Positions 20,121 through 29,167 of a stretch of DNA of 64,000 nucleotides are shown piece after piece; the stretch's first letter is position 1; each line of letters opens with the position of its first letter. The translations under genes and the position numbers were made by a program. Under the pieces are notes generated by a model. The model did not search any database. It had not been told where the DNA came from and saw only the letters and a list, made by a program, of their open reading frames with translations. This DNA comes from Burkholderiales bacterium (GTDB lineage: Bacteria; Pseudomonadota; Gammaproteobacteria; Burkholderiales; SG8-39). The stretch lies in NCBI GenBank assembly GCA_027493935.1, contig JAOSJV010000001.1, positions 992,001 to 1,056,000 of the forward strand. The letters run 5' to 3'.

Positions 20121-20792
20121 ATGGCCCGCCCCGAGGACCCGGAGCGCCGCCGCCGGCTGATCGCCGCCGCGGCCGCGCTCTTCCGCCGCTACGGATACGA
20201 GCGCACCACGGCGCGCGAGATCGCGCGGGCGGTCGGCGTCCAGTCGGGCAGCATCTTCTATCACTTCGCGAGCAAGGAGGACCTGCTCGTGGCGGTGATG
20301 CTCGAGGGGATGCGGCAATTCGCCGCCGCCGCGCGCGGGCCGCTGGCGGCGGCCGCCACCCCGCTCGAGCGGCTGCGCGCGCTCTTTCTCGGCCACCTCA
20401 CCGCGCTGCACGGCGGCGGCGACGAGCAGGCGGTCGTGATCCAGGAGTGGCGCAGTCTCGCGGCGCGGCCGCGCCGGCGCGTCGTCGGACTGCGCGACGA
20501 GGTCGAGGCGATGTGGCGCGAGGTGCTCGACGAGGCCGCCGCCGCGCGGCTGTTGAGCGGCGATCTCAGGCTGCTCCGCCTCGCGATGCTCGGCACGCTC
20601 AACTGGACGCTCCAGTGGTACCAGCGCGACGGACCGCTCGGCATCCGCGAGCTCGCCGACGGCCTGCTCGCGGTGTTCGTGCCGGCCGCGGCGCGCGCTC
20701 CGGCGCGGCCCGCGTGCACGCGCGTCAGCCCGGCGGCGCCTCGTCCAGGAACCGTCCGAGCCGCAGCCGGTCTATCGCGCCCGACTCGGTGA
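20121..20792 (+). CDS. TetR family regulator of the acyl-CoA mutase operon (KstR2-like)
   Basis: 223-residue TetR protein. The HTH covers residues ~10-55 (AAAALFRRYGYERTTAREIA, then QSGSIFYHFASKEDLL). The ligand domain has a W-x-LQWYQRDGPLGI segment that, from memory, resembles the mycobacterial CoA-ester-sensing regulator KstR2. It is divergent from the operon starting at 20023 and its own promoter overlaps the shared operator, so autoregulation with an acyl-CoA effector is likely. The last ~22 codons overlap the 3' end of the convergent synthetase gene and look low-complexity; the effective protein may end near residue 200. Confidence 0.85.
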   Translation: MARPEDPERRRRLIAAAAALFRRYGYERTTAREIARAVGVQSGSIFYHFASKEDLLVAVMLEGMRQFAAAARGPLAAAATPLERLRALFLGHLTALHGGGDEQAVVIQEWRSLAARPRRRVVGLRDEVEAMWREVLDEAAAARLLSGDLRLLRLAMLGTLNWTLQWYQRDGPLGIRELADGLLAVFVPAAARAPARPACTRVSPAAPRPGTVRAAAGLSRPTR

Positions 20793-22275
20793 GCGGCAGC
20801 GCATCGAGGAAGTGCACCGCGCGGGGGAGCTTGAAGCCCGCGAGCCGCTCGCGCAGGCGCCGCTGGAGCTCCGCCGCATCGAGCTTGCGGTCCGGGTGCA
20901 GCGCGCAGCACGCGACCACCCGCTCGCCCCACTTCTGATCGCGCCGTCCGACGACGGCGACCGCGCGTACCTCCGGCGCGCACGCGACGATCGCCTGCTC
21001 GACCTCGATCGCGTCGACGTTCTCGCCGCCGGACTTGATGCTCGCGCCCAGGCGCCCGGCGAAGAACAGGCAGCCGTCGGCGTCCGCGGTCGCGAGGTCG
21101 CCGGTACGCAGCCACCCGTCGGGCGTGAGCGCGACCGCGGTCGCGAGCGGCGCATCGTGATAGCCGAGAAAGACGTTCGGGCCCTTGACCCAGATCTCGC
21201 CGGCCTCGCCCGGGGGCGCGTCGGTGCCGTCGCTGCGCACCAGGCGCACGCGGTTGTACCAGACCGGCCACCCGAGCGCGTTCTCCTTCCACAACGTCTC
21301 GCCGCTCGTCGCCGCCACAGTGACGATCGGCGAGGCCTCGGTGAGGCCGTAGCCGAACAGCATCTGCTCCAGGCGCAGCCGGTAGATCGCCTCGGCAAAG
21401 AGCGCGCGGTCGTACTGCCCGGCTGCGCCAATCACCCGGGTGAGCGAGCGCAGATCCGCTCGCGCCAGCGCCGCGCTCTCGAGCAGCTGACGCATGGCGG
21501 TGGGCACCATGACGGTGATCGTGCAGTGCTCGCGCGCGACGAGCTCGCACACGACGTCCGGCCGCCACTGGCGCGCGATCACGACGGTCGCGCCCTGGAC
21601 GAGCGCGGCGACCGTCAGGATGTGCAGTCCGGCCACGTGGCTGAGCGGCATGCCTTGCAGGACGCGGTCGCGCGAATCGAGGCGCGCGTAGGTGAGAGCG
21701 GTAAGCGAGTCGGCGAGCACGTTCGCGTGGCTGAGCGTCGCGCCGAGGGGTTCGCCCTGGCCCTTCAGCGTGTAGAGCAGCAGCACCGGCGCGTCGGCCT
21801 GCGGGGCCGGCCCGGCGAACGGCGCGCGTGGCGCGGCCTCGATCAGCGCCTCGTAGCGCGCCCACCCGGGGCGCGCCGGCTCGCCGCGGTGGACCACGAC
21901 GCCGAGCTCGATCGCATCGGCCGCGCGCTCGAGTCCGCCCTGCAGCTCGGCCTCGGCGAGGACGAGCCCCGCGCCCGCGTGCCCGAGCGTCCACGCGAGC
22001 TCCTCGGCCGAAGAGCGCGGGTTGAGCGGGCACATCGCCGCGCCTAGCCGCGCGCAGGCGAAATAGGCCTCCAGCAGCTCGTGCCCGTTGAAGCTGAGCA
22101 CCGCGACGACGTCGCCGCCGCGCACGCCGCGCGCGGCGAGCGCGTGCGCGAGCCGATCGACGCGCCCGTCGAGCTCGGCGTACGTCAGCCGTCGCACGCC
22201 GTCCACGATCGCCTCGTGGCGCGCGTTGCGCGCCGCGCTCGCGCGCAGGATCTCGCCGAGGGTCAGCGACGGCAC
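20725..22275 (-). CDS. Acyl-CoA synthetase homologue lacking the P-loop motif and the catalytic lysine
   Basis: 516-residue intact protein of the AMP-binding superfamily, with GTG start 22275. The fold landmarks are present: LTYAELDGRVDRLAHAL, YGLTEASPIV, GWLRTGDLATADADG, GRLGASIKSGGENVDAIEVE. But the phosphate loop, normally YTSGTTGxPKG, reads YTLKGQGEPLG (168-178), and the A10 lysine (GK) is Ala500 in TESGAIDRL. No other frame supplies the missing residues, so this is not an indel. It may bind CoA ester or acyl-AMP without normal ligase activity, or act as a regulator or lyase. It lies downstream of a thiolase, convergent with the TetR gene. Confidence 0.82.
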   Translation of the reverse strand: MPSLTLGEILRASAARNARHEAIVDGVRRLTYAELDGRVDRLAHALAARGVRGGDVVAVLSFNGHELLEAYFACARLGAAMCPLNPRSSAEELAWTLGHAGAGLVLAEAELQGGLERAADAIELGVVVHRGEPARPGWARYEALIEAAPRAPFAGPAPQADAPVLLLYTLKGQGEPLGATLSHANVLADSLTALTYARLDSRDRVLQGMPLSHVAGLHILTVAALVQGATVVIARQWRPDVVCELVAREHCTITVMVPTAMRQLLESAALARADLRSLTRVIGAAGQYDRALFAEAIYRLRLEQMLFGYGLTEASPIVTVAATSGETLWKENALGWPVWYNRVRLVRSDGTDAPPGEAGEIWVKGPNVFLGYHDAPLATAVALTPDGWLRTGDLATADADGCLFFAGRLGASIKSGGENVDAIEVEQAIVACAPEVRAVAVVGRRDQKWGERVVACCALHPDRKLDAAELQRRLRERLAGFKLPRAVHFLDALPLTESGAIDRLRLGRFLDEAPPG

Positions 22276-22283
22276 GGTGGCTT

Positions 22284-22366
22284 GTCGTTCCCGCGCAAGC
22301 GGGAATCCAGGTCAGAGGTCACGAGCGCTCTACGCACGCATGGATCCCGGTCTGCGCGTGGATGGC
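22284..22366. repeat. Palindromic GTCAT-CCCGC repeat, diverged copy
   Basis: First hairpin at 22284-22310 (GTCGTTCCCGCG...CGGGAATCC). The inverted second half at 22341-22366 begins TGGATCCCGG and is degenerate. It fills the gap between the thiolase stop and the start of the synthetase homologue, so it lies within a probable transcript. Confidence 0.7.
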
Positions 22367-22374
22367 GAGGCGAA

Positions 22375-23554
22375 TCAAAGCACTTCGAACAGCCCCGCGG
22401 CGCCCATGCCGCCGGCGACGCACATCGTCACGACGACGTGCTTCACGCCGCGGCGCTTGCCTTCGAGCAGCGCCGCGCCCACCAGCCGCGCGCCGCTGAC
22501 GCCGTACGGGTGCCCGAGCGCGATCGCACCGCCGTTCACGTTCAGGAGCTCGTCCGGGATGCCGAGCCGGTCGCGGCAGTAGAGCACCTGCACCGCGAAC
22601 GCCTCGTTCAGCTCCCCACAGTCCGATGTCGTCCGTCTTGAGGCCAGCGCGGTTCAGGAGCTTCGGCACCGCGTACACCGGGCCGATGCCCATCTCGGCC
22701 GGCTCGCAGCCCTCGACCGCGAAGCCGCGGAACACGCCGAGCGGCTCGAGACGACGTCGCTCGGCGATCTTCGCGTTCATCACGACGCAGGCCGCGGCCC
22801 CGTCGGAGAACTGGCTCGCGTTGCCGGCGGCGACCACGCCGCCCTCGACCGCCGGCTTGATCTGCGCGACGCCCTCGTAGGTGGTGTCAGCCCGGATGCC
22901 CTCGTCGCGGTCGGCGGTCACCTCGCGGACACCCTCCTTGCCGGTCTGCTTGTCGAGCAGCTTCATGCGCGCGGTGACCGGGAATATCTCGGCCCTGAAC
23001 TTGCCGGCCCTGTCCGCCGCAGCCGCGCGCTGCTGGCTCTGCACGCCGTAGCGGTCCTGCGCCTCGCGGCCGATGTCGTACTTCTTCGCCACGTACTCGG
23101 CGGTCTGCAGCATCGGCCAGTAGATTTCCGGCTTGTGCCGCAGCAGCCAGTCGTTCGCGAGCATGTGCTTGTTCATCTCGTTCTGGACGCACGAGATCGA
23201 CTCGACGCCGCCGGCGACGTAGATGTCGCCCTCGCCGGCGATGATGCGCTGCGCGGCCATCGCCACGGCCTGCAGCCCCGACGAGCAGAACCGGTTCACC
23301 GTCACGCCCGGCGTGCGCACCGGGCAGCCCGCGCGGATCGCGATCTGCCGCGCGATGTTCGAGCCGGTGGCGCCCTCCGGCAGCGCGCAGCCCATGATCA
23401 CGTCCTCGACCTCCGCCGGCGCGACGCCGGCGGTCTCGAGCGCGTGCTTGACGGCGTAGCCGCCGAGCTTCGCGCCGTGCGTGTTGTTGAACGCGCCGCG
23501 CCAGGACTTGGTGAGCGCGGTGCGGGCGGTCGATACGATGACGGCTTCGTTCAT
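22375..23554 (-). CDS. Acetyl-CoA acetyltransferase (thiolase), frameshifted
   Basis: ~392-residue thiolase, start [20 protein letters not shown] with ribosome site AGGGAG upstream. Catalytic Cys in [14 protein letters not shown], His in [14 protein letters not shown], second Cys in [12 protein letters not shown]. One extra base in the CCCC at 22614-22617 breaks [16 protein letters not shown]; removal restores the protein. This copy is closer to degradative 3-ketoacyl-CoA thiolases (FadA-like) than the copy at 17903. It leads a short operon with the synthetase homologue downstream. Confidence 0.88.
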
Positions 23555-23639
23555 GCCGGACTCCCTGGAAATGCTGCGGCGGCGGCCGGACGAACGCCAG
23601 CCGGGCGCCCGATTATCCGGGAAAACCGGTCCCGGGCGT

Positions 23640-23990
23640 GCGGCCGCGGGCGATCGCGTCAGCGACGAAGCTGCGCGCCTCGGCGACGTCGGTCGTCGTG
23701 CTTTCGGGCCGGCAGGACCGCGAGAGCGTCGCCCGGGCGCTCGAGCTCGGCGCAAGCGGCTTCATTCCGAAGTCGGCGCCGCGCGATGTGTTGCTGGCGC
23801 CTTCAACCTCATTCTCGCCGGCGGCATGTACATCCCGCCCGGGATCCTCGCCCATCGGGCGGCCGATCGCGGGGCGGCGCGGCCCCGCGCCGCGGGTGCC
23901 GATGCGGCGCTCGCCGAGCGGCAGCTGGAGGTGCTCGCACTGCTGATGCAGGGCAAGAGCAACAAGGCGATCCGCTGCGCGCTCGACGCC
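23640..23990 (+). pseudogene. Remnant of a LuxR-type response regulator
   Basis: Two frames together give a recognisable part of a NarL/LuxR-type response regulator. SVVVLSGRQDRESVARALELG, GFIPKSAPRDVLL is the second half of a receiver domain, including the usual K in FIPKS. After a frame break near 23800 comes NLILAGGMYIPPGIL and then LAERQLEVLALLMQGKSNKAI, the start of the LuxR HTH. The receiver N-terminus with the phospho-Asp and the recognition helix are missing, so this is a decayed gene, not one indel. Bases 24000-24258, up to the oxidase gene, hold nothing I recognise. Confidence 0.65.
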
Positions 23991-24258
23991 TTCAGCGCAC
24001 GCACTCCGCCTCCGGCCGCCCCAGGCGGCCGACCTCGCCGTACAACGGAATCGCGCGCCGCGGCATCGAAGTCTCGCACAGCCGCCCGGAAGGCGCCCGG
24101 TATTGGACGCTCGGCCGCGCCGGTCAATCATACTCAGGGAGTCGTACCGGCGCCGCCCGGCGCGCCGCGCGCGACCGGCGGCGACGGCCTATGCTTGAGG
24201 CCTCGGCGCGCCGCGACGCCCGTGGCGCCGCCCCGGAAGCGTTCAACGGGAGATCGTG

Positions 24259-25640
24259 ATGCCTGTCGAGACCGTCGAGCGGTCGCTCGCCGCCGCCCTC
24301 GCGCCGCTGCTCGGCGAGCGCCTGTCCACCAACCCGGCGGTGCGCGAGCGGCACGGGCAGGGCGAGTCGTACCACCCTCGCAGCCGCCCGACGCGGTTGT
24401 CTTCCCGCAGTCGACCGAGGAGGTCGCCGAGATCGTGCGGCTCTGCGCGAAGCACCGCACGCCGGTCATCGCCTTCGGCACGGGGACCTCGCTCGAGGGG
24501 CACGTCGGGGCGGTGCGCGGCGGGGTGTGCATCGACCTCGGCGGCATGAACCGCGTGCTCGAGGTCAACGTGGACGACCTCGACTGCCGCGTGCAGGCGG
24601 GCGTCACGCGCAAGCAGCTGAACGCCTACGTCAAGGACACCGGGCTCTTCTTCCCCATCGACCCCGGCGCCGACGCCTCGCTCGGCGGCATGACCGCGAC
24701 GCGCGGCTCGGGCACGATGGCCGTGCGCTACGGCACGATGCGCGAGAACGTGCTCGGCCTCACGGTCGTGCTCGCCGACGGGCGCATGATCCGCACCGGG
24801 ACGCGCGCGCGCAAGTCCGCCGCGGGCTACGACCTCACGCGCCTCTTCGTCGGCTCGGAGGGCACGCTCGGCGTCATCACCGAGATCGCGCTCAGGCTGC
24901 ATCCGGTGCCGCAGGCGATCAGCTCGGCGGTGTGCGCCTTCCCGTCCCTCGCCGACGCGGTGAACACCGTGATCACGGCGATCCAGTCGGGCATCCCGGT
25001 CGCGCGCATCGAGCTCCTCGACGACGTGATGATGCGCGGCGTGAACGCGCACGCGGGATTCCACTACGCCGAGCGGCCCACGCTCTTCTTCGAGTTCCAC
25101 GGCACCGAGGCGGCCGTGGCCGAGCAGGCCGGGATGCTGGGCGAGATCGCGCGCGAGCACGGCGGGCTCGCGTTCCAGTGGGCGATGCGGCCCGAGGAGC
25201 GGAGCCGCCTGTGGCAGGCGCGCGACAACACGCTCTACGCCGGCATGGCGCTCAGGCCGGGGTCGAAGGCGCTCATCACGGACGTCTGCGTGCCGATCTC
25301 GCGGCTCGCCGAGTGCATCGTGGCGACGCGGCGCGACATCGACGCGTCGGGCCTCGTCGTTCCCATCGTCGGCCACGTCGGCGACGGCAACTTCCACCTG
25401 CTCGTGCTGGTGAAGCCCGGCGACGCCGGGGAGCTCGCGCGCGCCGAGGCGCTGAACGAGCGCCTGGTGCATCGCGCCCTCGCGATGGGCGGGACCTGCA
25501 CCGGGGAGCACGGCATCGGCGCCGGCAAGATCGCGTTCCTCGCGGCCGAGCACGGCGAGTCGGTGGCGGTCATGCGCGCGGTGAAGGCCGCGCTCGACCC
25601 GCAAAATTTGATGAACCCCGGGAAGATCTTCGCCGCCTGA
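24259..25640 (+). CDS. FAD-linked oxidase, D-lactate/glycolate dehydrogenase (GlcD-like), frameshifted
   Basis: ~460-residue FAD-binding (PCMH-type) 2-hydroxyacid dehydrogenase that passes electrons to the respiratory chain. The FAD loop is FGTGTSLEGHVGAVRGG, followed by DPGADASLGGMTATRGSGT and VGSEGTLGVITEIALRLHP. The C-terminal substrate/metal domain has VGHVGDGNFHLLVLV and CTGEHGIGAGK. The start MPVETVERSLAAALAPL is in another frame; a base is missing near 24376 (ESYHPP/SQPPDAVVFPQ). ATG 24259 was chosen with GGGAG upstream; the GTG at 24256 is an alternative. The substrate could be D-lactate or a relative. Confidence 0.87.
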
Positions 25641-25652
25641 CGGCGCCCCGCC

Positions 25653-25672
25653 GTCATTCCCGCGCGGGCTTG
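25653..25672. repeat. Half copy of the palindromic GTCAT-CCCGC repeat
   Basis: GTCATTCCCGCGCGGGC between two convergent genes. It supplies the stop codon of the methyltransferase gene (25656-25654). Only one half-hairpin is present. Confidence 0.5.
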
Positions 25673-26280
25673 CGCGCCACGAGGTCGACGAGCGCCGACA
25701 TGCCGCTGTGGCGCGCGCCCTCGTGGATCTCGTCGTCGTGCTCGACCAGGTGCGCGATCTCGAGACCGCCGAACGCCTTGCGCAGGAGCGACTCGGTGTA
25801 CATGTTCTCGGCGTGCGGCGGCCCGCCGGTCTTGTACTCGAGCTGGCGCGGGGTGTAGCCCTGGAGGAGAAGCAGCCCGCCCGGCGCCAGCGCGCGGTGC
25901 AGGCCGGCGAACACCCGCGCGCGCTCGGCCGGCGGCGAGAACTGGATGAAGATCGCGACGACCAGGTCGTAGGCGCGCGCGTCCCAGTCCCATGCGTAGA
26001 TGTCCGCGAGGCGGTGGTCGACCGCGACCCCGCGCTCGGCGGCGAGCTTGCGCGCCTTCTCGACCGCGGGCGGCGAGAAGTCGAACGCGGTGACCGCGAG
26101 CCCCTGCCCGGCGAGCCAGACGCTGTTGCGTCCCTCGCCGTCGGCGATCGAGAGCGCGCTCATGCCGGGGCGCAGCAGATGCGCCTGGCTCGCGAGAAAG
26201 GCGTTCGGCGCGGTGCCGTAGTGGTAGTGGGCGCCGCCGAAGCGCTCGTTCCAGTAGGCAAGCTCCCCGGACTTCTGCAT
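25654..26280 (-). CDS. SAM-dependent class I methyltransferase
   Basis: 208-residue Rossmann-fold methyltransferase of the TehB/UbiE-like superfamily. It opens MQKSGELAYWNERFGGAHYH. The SAM-binding motif I appears as SALSIADGEGRNSVWLAGQG (Ala-Asp in place of the usual Gly-Cys). Motif II is AVTAFDFSPPAVEKARKLA and motif IV/post is YDLVVAIFIQFSPPAERA. It starts 5 bases after the FadB-type gene stop and is thus the second gene of that transcript. The substrate is unknown; close relatives are often annotated as thiol or tellurite methyltransferases. Confidence 0.85.
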   Translation of the reverse strand: MQKSGELAYWNERFGGAHYHYGTAPNAFLASQAHLLRPGMSALSIADGEGRNSVWLAGQGLAVTAFDFSPPAVEKARKLAAERGVAVDHRLADIYAWDWDARAYDLVVAIFIQFSPPAERARVFAGLHRALAPGGLLLLQGYTPRQLEYKTGGPPHAENMYTESLLRKAFGGLEIAHLVEHDDEIHEGARHSGMSALVDLVARKPARE

Positions 26281-26285
26281 CGTGC

Positions 26286-28385
26286 TCAGTTGAACGTCTT
26301 GCCCGCGAGGGCGAGCTTCTCGAGGAGCGGCGCGGGCTGCCAGCACTCGCCGTGGTGGCCCGTCGCGAAGGACTGGATCGCCGTCAGCACCCGCGCGAGC
26401 CCGACGGTGTCGGCGTAGAACATCGGGCCGCCGCGGTGTACCGGGAAGCCGTAGCCGGTGAGGTACACCATGTCGATGTCCACGGCGCGGAGCGCGATGC
26501 CCTCCTCGAGGATGCGCGCGCCCTCGTTCGTGAGCGCGAAGATGCAGCGCTCGACGATCTCGGCCGGGGGCACGCCGCGGGGCTTGACGCCAATCTCGCG
26601 GCGGTAGTCGTCGATCAGCTTCTCGATCTCGGGGTCGGGCCTGGGCGTGCGGTCGCCCTTCTCGTACTTGTAGACGCCGGCGCCCGACTTCTGGCCGAAG
26701 CGGCCGAGCTCGCACACGCGGTCGATCCAGGCCGAATAGGGCCGCGCCTTCGGGTCTGCCTTTGATTCCTCGGTGCGACGCTTGCGTACGGCCCAGCCGA
26801 TGTCCTGGCCTGCCATGTCGAGCATCGCGAACGGGCCCATCGCCATGCCCCAGTCCTGCAGGGCCTTGTCGACCTCCTGCGGCGCGGCGCCCTCGTCGAC
26901 CAGGAAGAACGCCTGGCGCACGTACTCCTCCATCATGCGGTTGCCGATGAAGCCGTCGCACACGCCGGAGACGATGCCGACCTTGCGCAGCCGCCGGGCG
27001 AGCTTCATCGCCGAGGCGAGCACGCTCTTCGAGGTCTTCGCGCCGCGCACGATCTCGAGCAGGCGCATCACGTTCGCCGGGCTGAAGAAGTGCAGGCCGA
27101 TCACGCGCTCGGGCCGCTTCGTCGACGCCGCGATCTCGTTCACGTCGAGCGTTGAAGTGTTGGTGGCGAGGATCGCGTCCGGCTTCATGACCTCGTCGAG
27201 CCGGCGGAACACCTCGCGCTTGAGGTCCATCTTCTCGAACACCGCCTCGATGACGAGGTCGCAGTCCTTGATCTCGCCGTACGAGAGGGTCGGCTGGATG
27301 AGCCCCATGCGCCTGTCCATGTCGGCTTGCGCGAGCCGGCCCTTCTCCACCGTCGCCGCGTAGTTCTTGCGGATCACGCCGATGCCGCGCTCGAGCGCGT
27401 CCTGCTGCACGTCGAGCAGCTTGACCGGGATGCCCGCATTGGCGAACGCCATCGCGATGCCGCCGCCCATGGTGCCCGCGCCGATGATCGCCGCGGACTT
27501 CACGTCGACGGTCGGGGTGTCCTTGGGCACGTCGGGAATCTTCTCCACCGCGCGCTCGCCGAAGAAGGCGTGGCGCATCGCCTTCGACTCGGAGGTGACC
27601 ACCAGCTCCTCGAAGCGGGCGCGCTCGAACTTGCGTCCCTCGTCGAACGGCAGCGTCACCGCGGCCTCGACGCACTCGACGATCTTCGGCGGCGCCGGAT
27701 AGCCGCGCGACTGCTTCGCGACCCGCTCTTTGGCGGCCTTGAAGAACGCCGCCGGATCCCCCGCGAGCGTCGCCCGTTCGTCGCGCAGGCGGCGCAGCGG
27801 GCGCTGCTCCGCGACGATCTTCGCCGCGTACTTGAGCGCGAGCTCGAGCAGGTCGCCCTGGACGATCTCGTCGACGAGCCCCTTCGGTGCCTTCTCCGGG
27901 GTCACCGGGTTGCCGGACACCATGAGCTCGAGCGCCGCCTCGGCGCCGATCGCGCGCGGCAGCCGCTGCGTGCCGCCCGCGCCGGGCAGGATGCCGAGCT
28001 TCACCTCGGGCAGCGCGAGCTGCGTGACGGGCGCGGCCACGCGGTAGTGGCAGCCGAGCGCGAGCTCGAGACCGCCGCCCATCGCGAAGCCGCCGATCGC
28101 GGCGACGACCGGCTTTCGCATCGCGTCCAGCATGTCGATGATCTGGTGCAGCGTCGGGTCCATCGACGCCTTCGGCGTGTTGAACTCGCTGATGTCGGCG
28201 CCGCCGGAGAACGCCTTCGCCGAGCCGATGATCACCACGGCCTTCACCGCCGCGTCCGCGGCGGCGCGTCGGAGGCCCTCGGTGATCGCCACGCGCAGCG
28301 GGTGCCCGAGGCCGTTCACCGGCGGGTTGTGCATCGTGATCACGGCGATGCCGTCGCGGACGGCGTAGGGAGTGGGGTCGCTCAT
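26286..28385 (-). CDS. Bifunctional enoyl-CoA hydratase / 3-hydroxyacyl-CoA dehydrogenase (FadB/FadJ type)
   Basis: 699-residue intact fusion enzyme for beta-oxidation steps 2 and 3. The N-terminal crotonase domain (~1-190) has the oxyanion segment GGADISEF, Glu107 in GGGLELAL and Glu127 in LALPEVKLG. The NAD domain starts near 305 with IIGAGTMGGGIAMAFANAG. The dehydrogenase core has GLHFFSPANVMRLLEIV and DGFIGNRMMEEYVRQ. Two C-terminal 3HCDH domains finish the protein. The ATG at 28385 fits the crotonase start. The order hydratase-dehydrogenase fits the peroxisomal/FadB-like class. A thiolase partner is encoded at 22375. Confidence 0.93.
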   Translation of the reverse strand: MSDPTPYAVRDGIAVITMHNPPVNGLGHPLRVAITEGLRRAAADAAVKAVVIIGSAKAFSGGADISEFNTPKASMDPTLHQIIDMLDAMRKPVVAAIGGFAMGGGLELALGCHYRVAAPVTQLALPEVKLGILPGAGGTQRLPRAIGAEAALELMVSGNPVTPEKAPKGLVDEIVQGDLLELALKYAAKIVAEQRPLRRLRDERATLAGDPAAFFKAAKERVAKQSRGYPAPPKIVECVEAAVTLPFDEGRKFERARFEELVVTSESKAMRHAFFGERAVEKIPDVPKDTPTVDVKSAAIIGAGTMGGGIAMAFANAGIPVKLLDVQQDALERGIGVIRKNYAATVEKGRLAQADMDRRMGLIQPTLSYGEIKDCDLVIEAVFEKMDLKREVFRRLDEVMKPDAILATNTSTLDVNEIAASTKRPERVIGLHFFSPANVMRLLEIVRGAKTSKSVLASAMKLARRLRKVGIVSGVCDGFIGNRMMEEYVRQAFFLVDEGAAPQEVDKALQDWGMAMGPFAMLDMAGQDIGWAVRKRRTEESKADPKARPYSAWIDRVCELGRFGQKSGAGVYKYEKGDRTPRPDPEIEKLIDDYRREIGVKPRGVPPAEIVERCIFALTNEGARILEEGIALRAVDIDMVYLTGYGFPVHRGGPMFYADTVGLARVLTAIQSFATGHHGECWQPAPLLEKLALAGKTFN

Positions 28386-28495
28386 GCTGGATCTCCGGAA
28401 GCGTGCGCTCCCGCGCGCCCGCGGGGCCCGCGGGGCGGGGAAGAGAGGTTCCGGATTGTACCGGCTCCGAACCGGCGCTACCGTGATGCGGGTCG

Positions 28496-28690
28496 TGGAT
28501 CCCGCCCCGGCAGATGCAGTCGCCGCTCGAGCGGCAGGCCGAGCGGCGACTGGATGCCCACCACGTTGGCGACGCCCACGCCGAACGGCATCGCGCGCCA
28601 GTCGACCGCGCGGCCGTATCTCGCCGCGAGCGCGTCGGTGCGCAGGCTCGCGAAGCAGCCGATCGGCGAGACGAAGCCGAAGCAGGGCGC
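28496..28690 (-). pseudogene. Fragment of a DsbA-fold 2-hydroxychromene-2-carboxylate isomerase-like gene
   Basis: Within an otherwise gene-free 365-base gap, the minus strand reads CFGFVSPIGCFASLRTDALA, then RYGRAVDWRAMPFGVGVANV. This closely follows the N-terminus of HCCA isomerase/DSBA-oxidoreductase proteins (FDFxSPYxYLASxRIEALAARYGRxVDWRP). No start codon with a ribosome site and no C-terminal three-quarters are present, so it is a remnant. The rest of 28386-28750 holds nothing I recognise. Confidence 0.45.
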
Positions 28691-28750
28691 GATCGGCGGA
28701 GGCTCGGACTTCGCCGGCGCCCGGTCCGCCGTGGCGGCGTCGCGCCGCCC

Positions 28751-29140
28751 TTACCGCTTGCGTTTCGCGGCCGCGCGCTTCTTCGCCTTGGCCGGTTTCG
28801 CCTTGCGAGCGCTGCGCGCGGGGCGCTTCTGCGCGGTCTTCGGCGGCGCGAATCGCGCGACGACCTCTCCCGACACCGGGTCGGTGACGCCGAGGCCGCC
28901 GCCGAGGTCCTCGAGCATGCCGCGCAGCCGATCGAGGGTCGTGATCATCGCGGGCCGCGCGGCGGCGAGCGACTGCATGCTGCGCCACTCGCCCACGTAG
29001 CAGAACGTCCGGTCTCCGGTCCTGATCACCGCTCCGCCGAGGGAGCCCTTGTACACCTGACGCACTTTCCGGTACGTCTCGACGAACTGCGTCTCACACC
29101 CCGGTTTCACGCGGAACCGGACCACGTTGAACGCCGTCAT
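28751..29140 (-). CDS. Monooxygenase-fold (ABM-like) protein with a basic tail
   Basis: 129-residue protein. The first ~95 residues (MTAFNVVRFRVKPGCETQFVETYRK) look like the dimeric alpha-beta barrel of the antibiotic-biosynthesis-monooxygenase superfamily. The last ~30 residues are a Lys/Arg/Ala tail (TAQKRPARSARKAKPAK, then KKRAAAKRKR) resembling histone-like C-termini. A GAGGAGGAGG ribosome site sets the ATG. It is the last gene of the minus operon that begins at 33852, 27 bases after the MetE-like gene. The tail may bind nucleic acid or membrane. Function unknown. Confidence 0.72.
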   Translation of the reverse strand: MTAFNVVRFRVKPGCETQFVETYRKVRQVYKGSLGGAVIRTGDRTFCYVGEWRSMQSLAAARPAMITTLDRLRGMLEDLGGGLGVTDPVSGEVVARFAPPKTAQKRPARSARKAKPAKAKKRAAAKRKR

Positions 29141-29167
29141 GATGTCCTCCTCCTCTGTTGGACTGCA

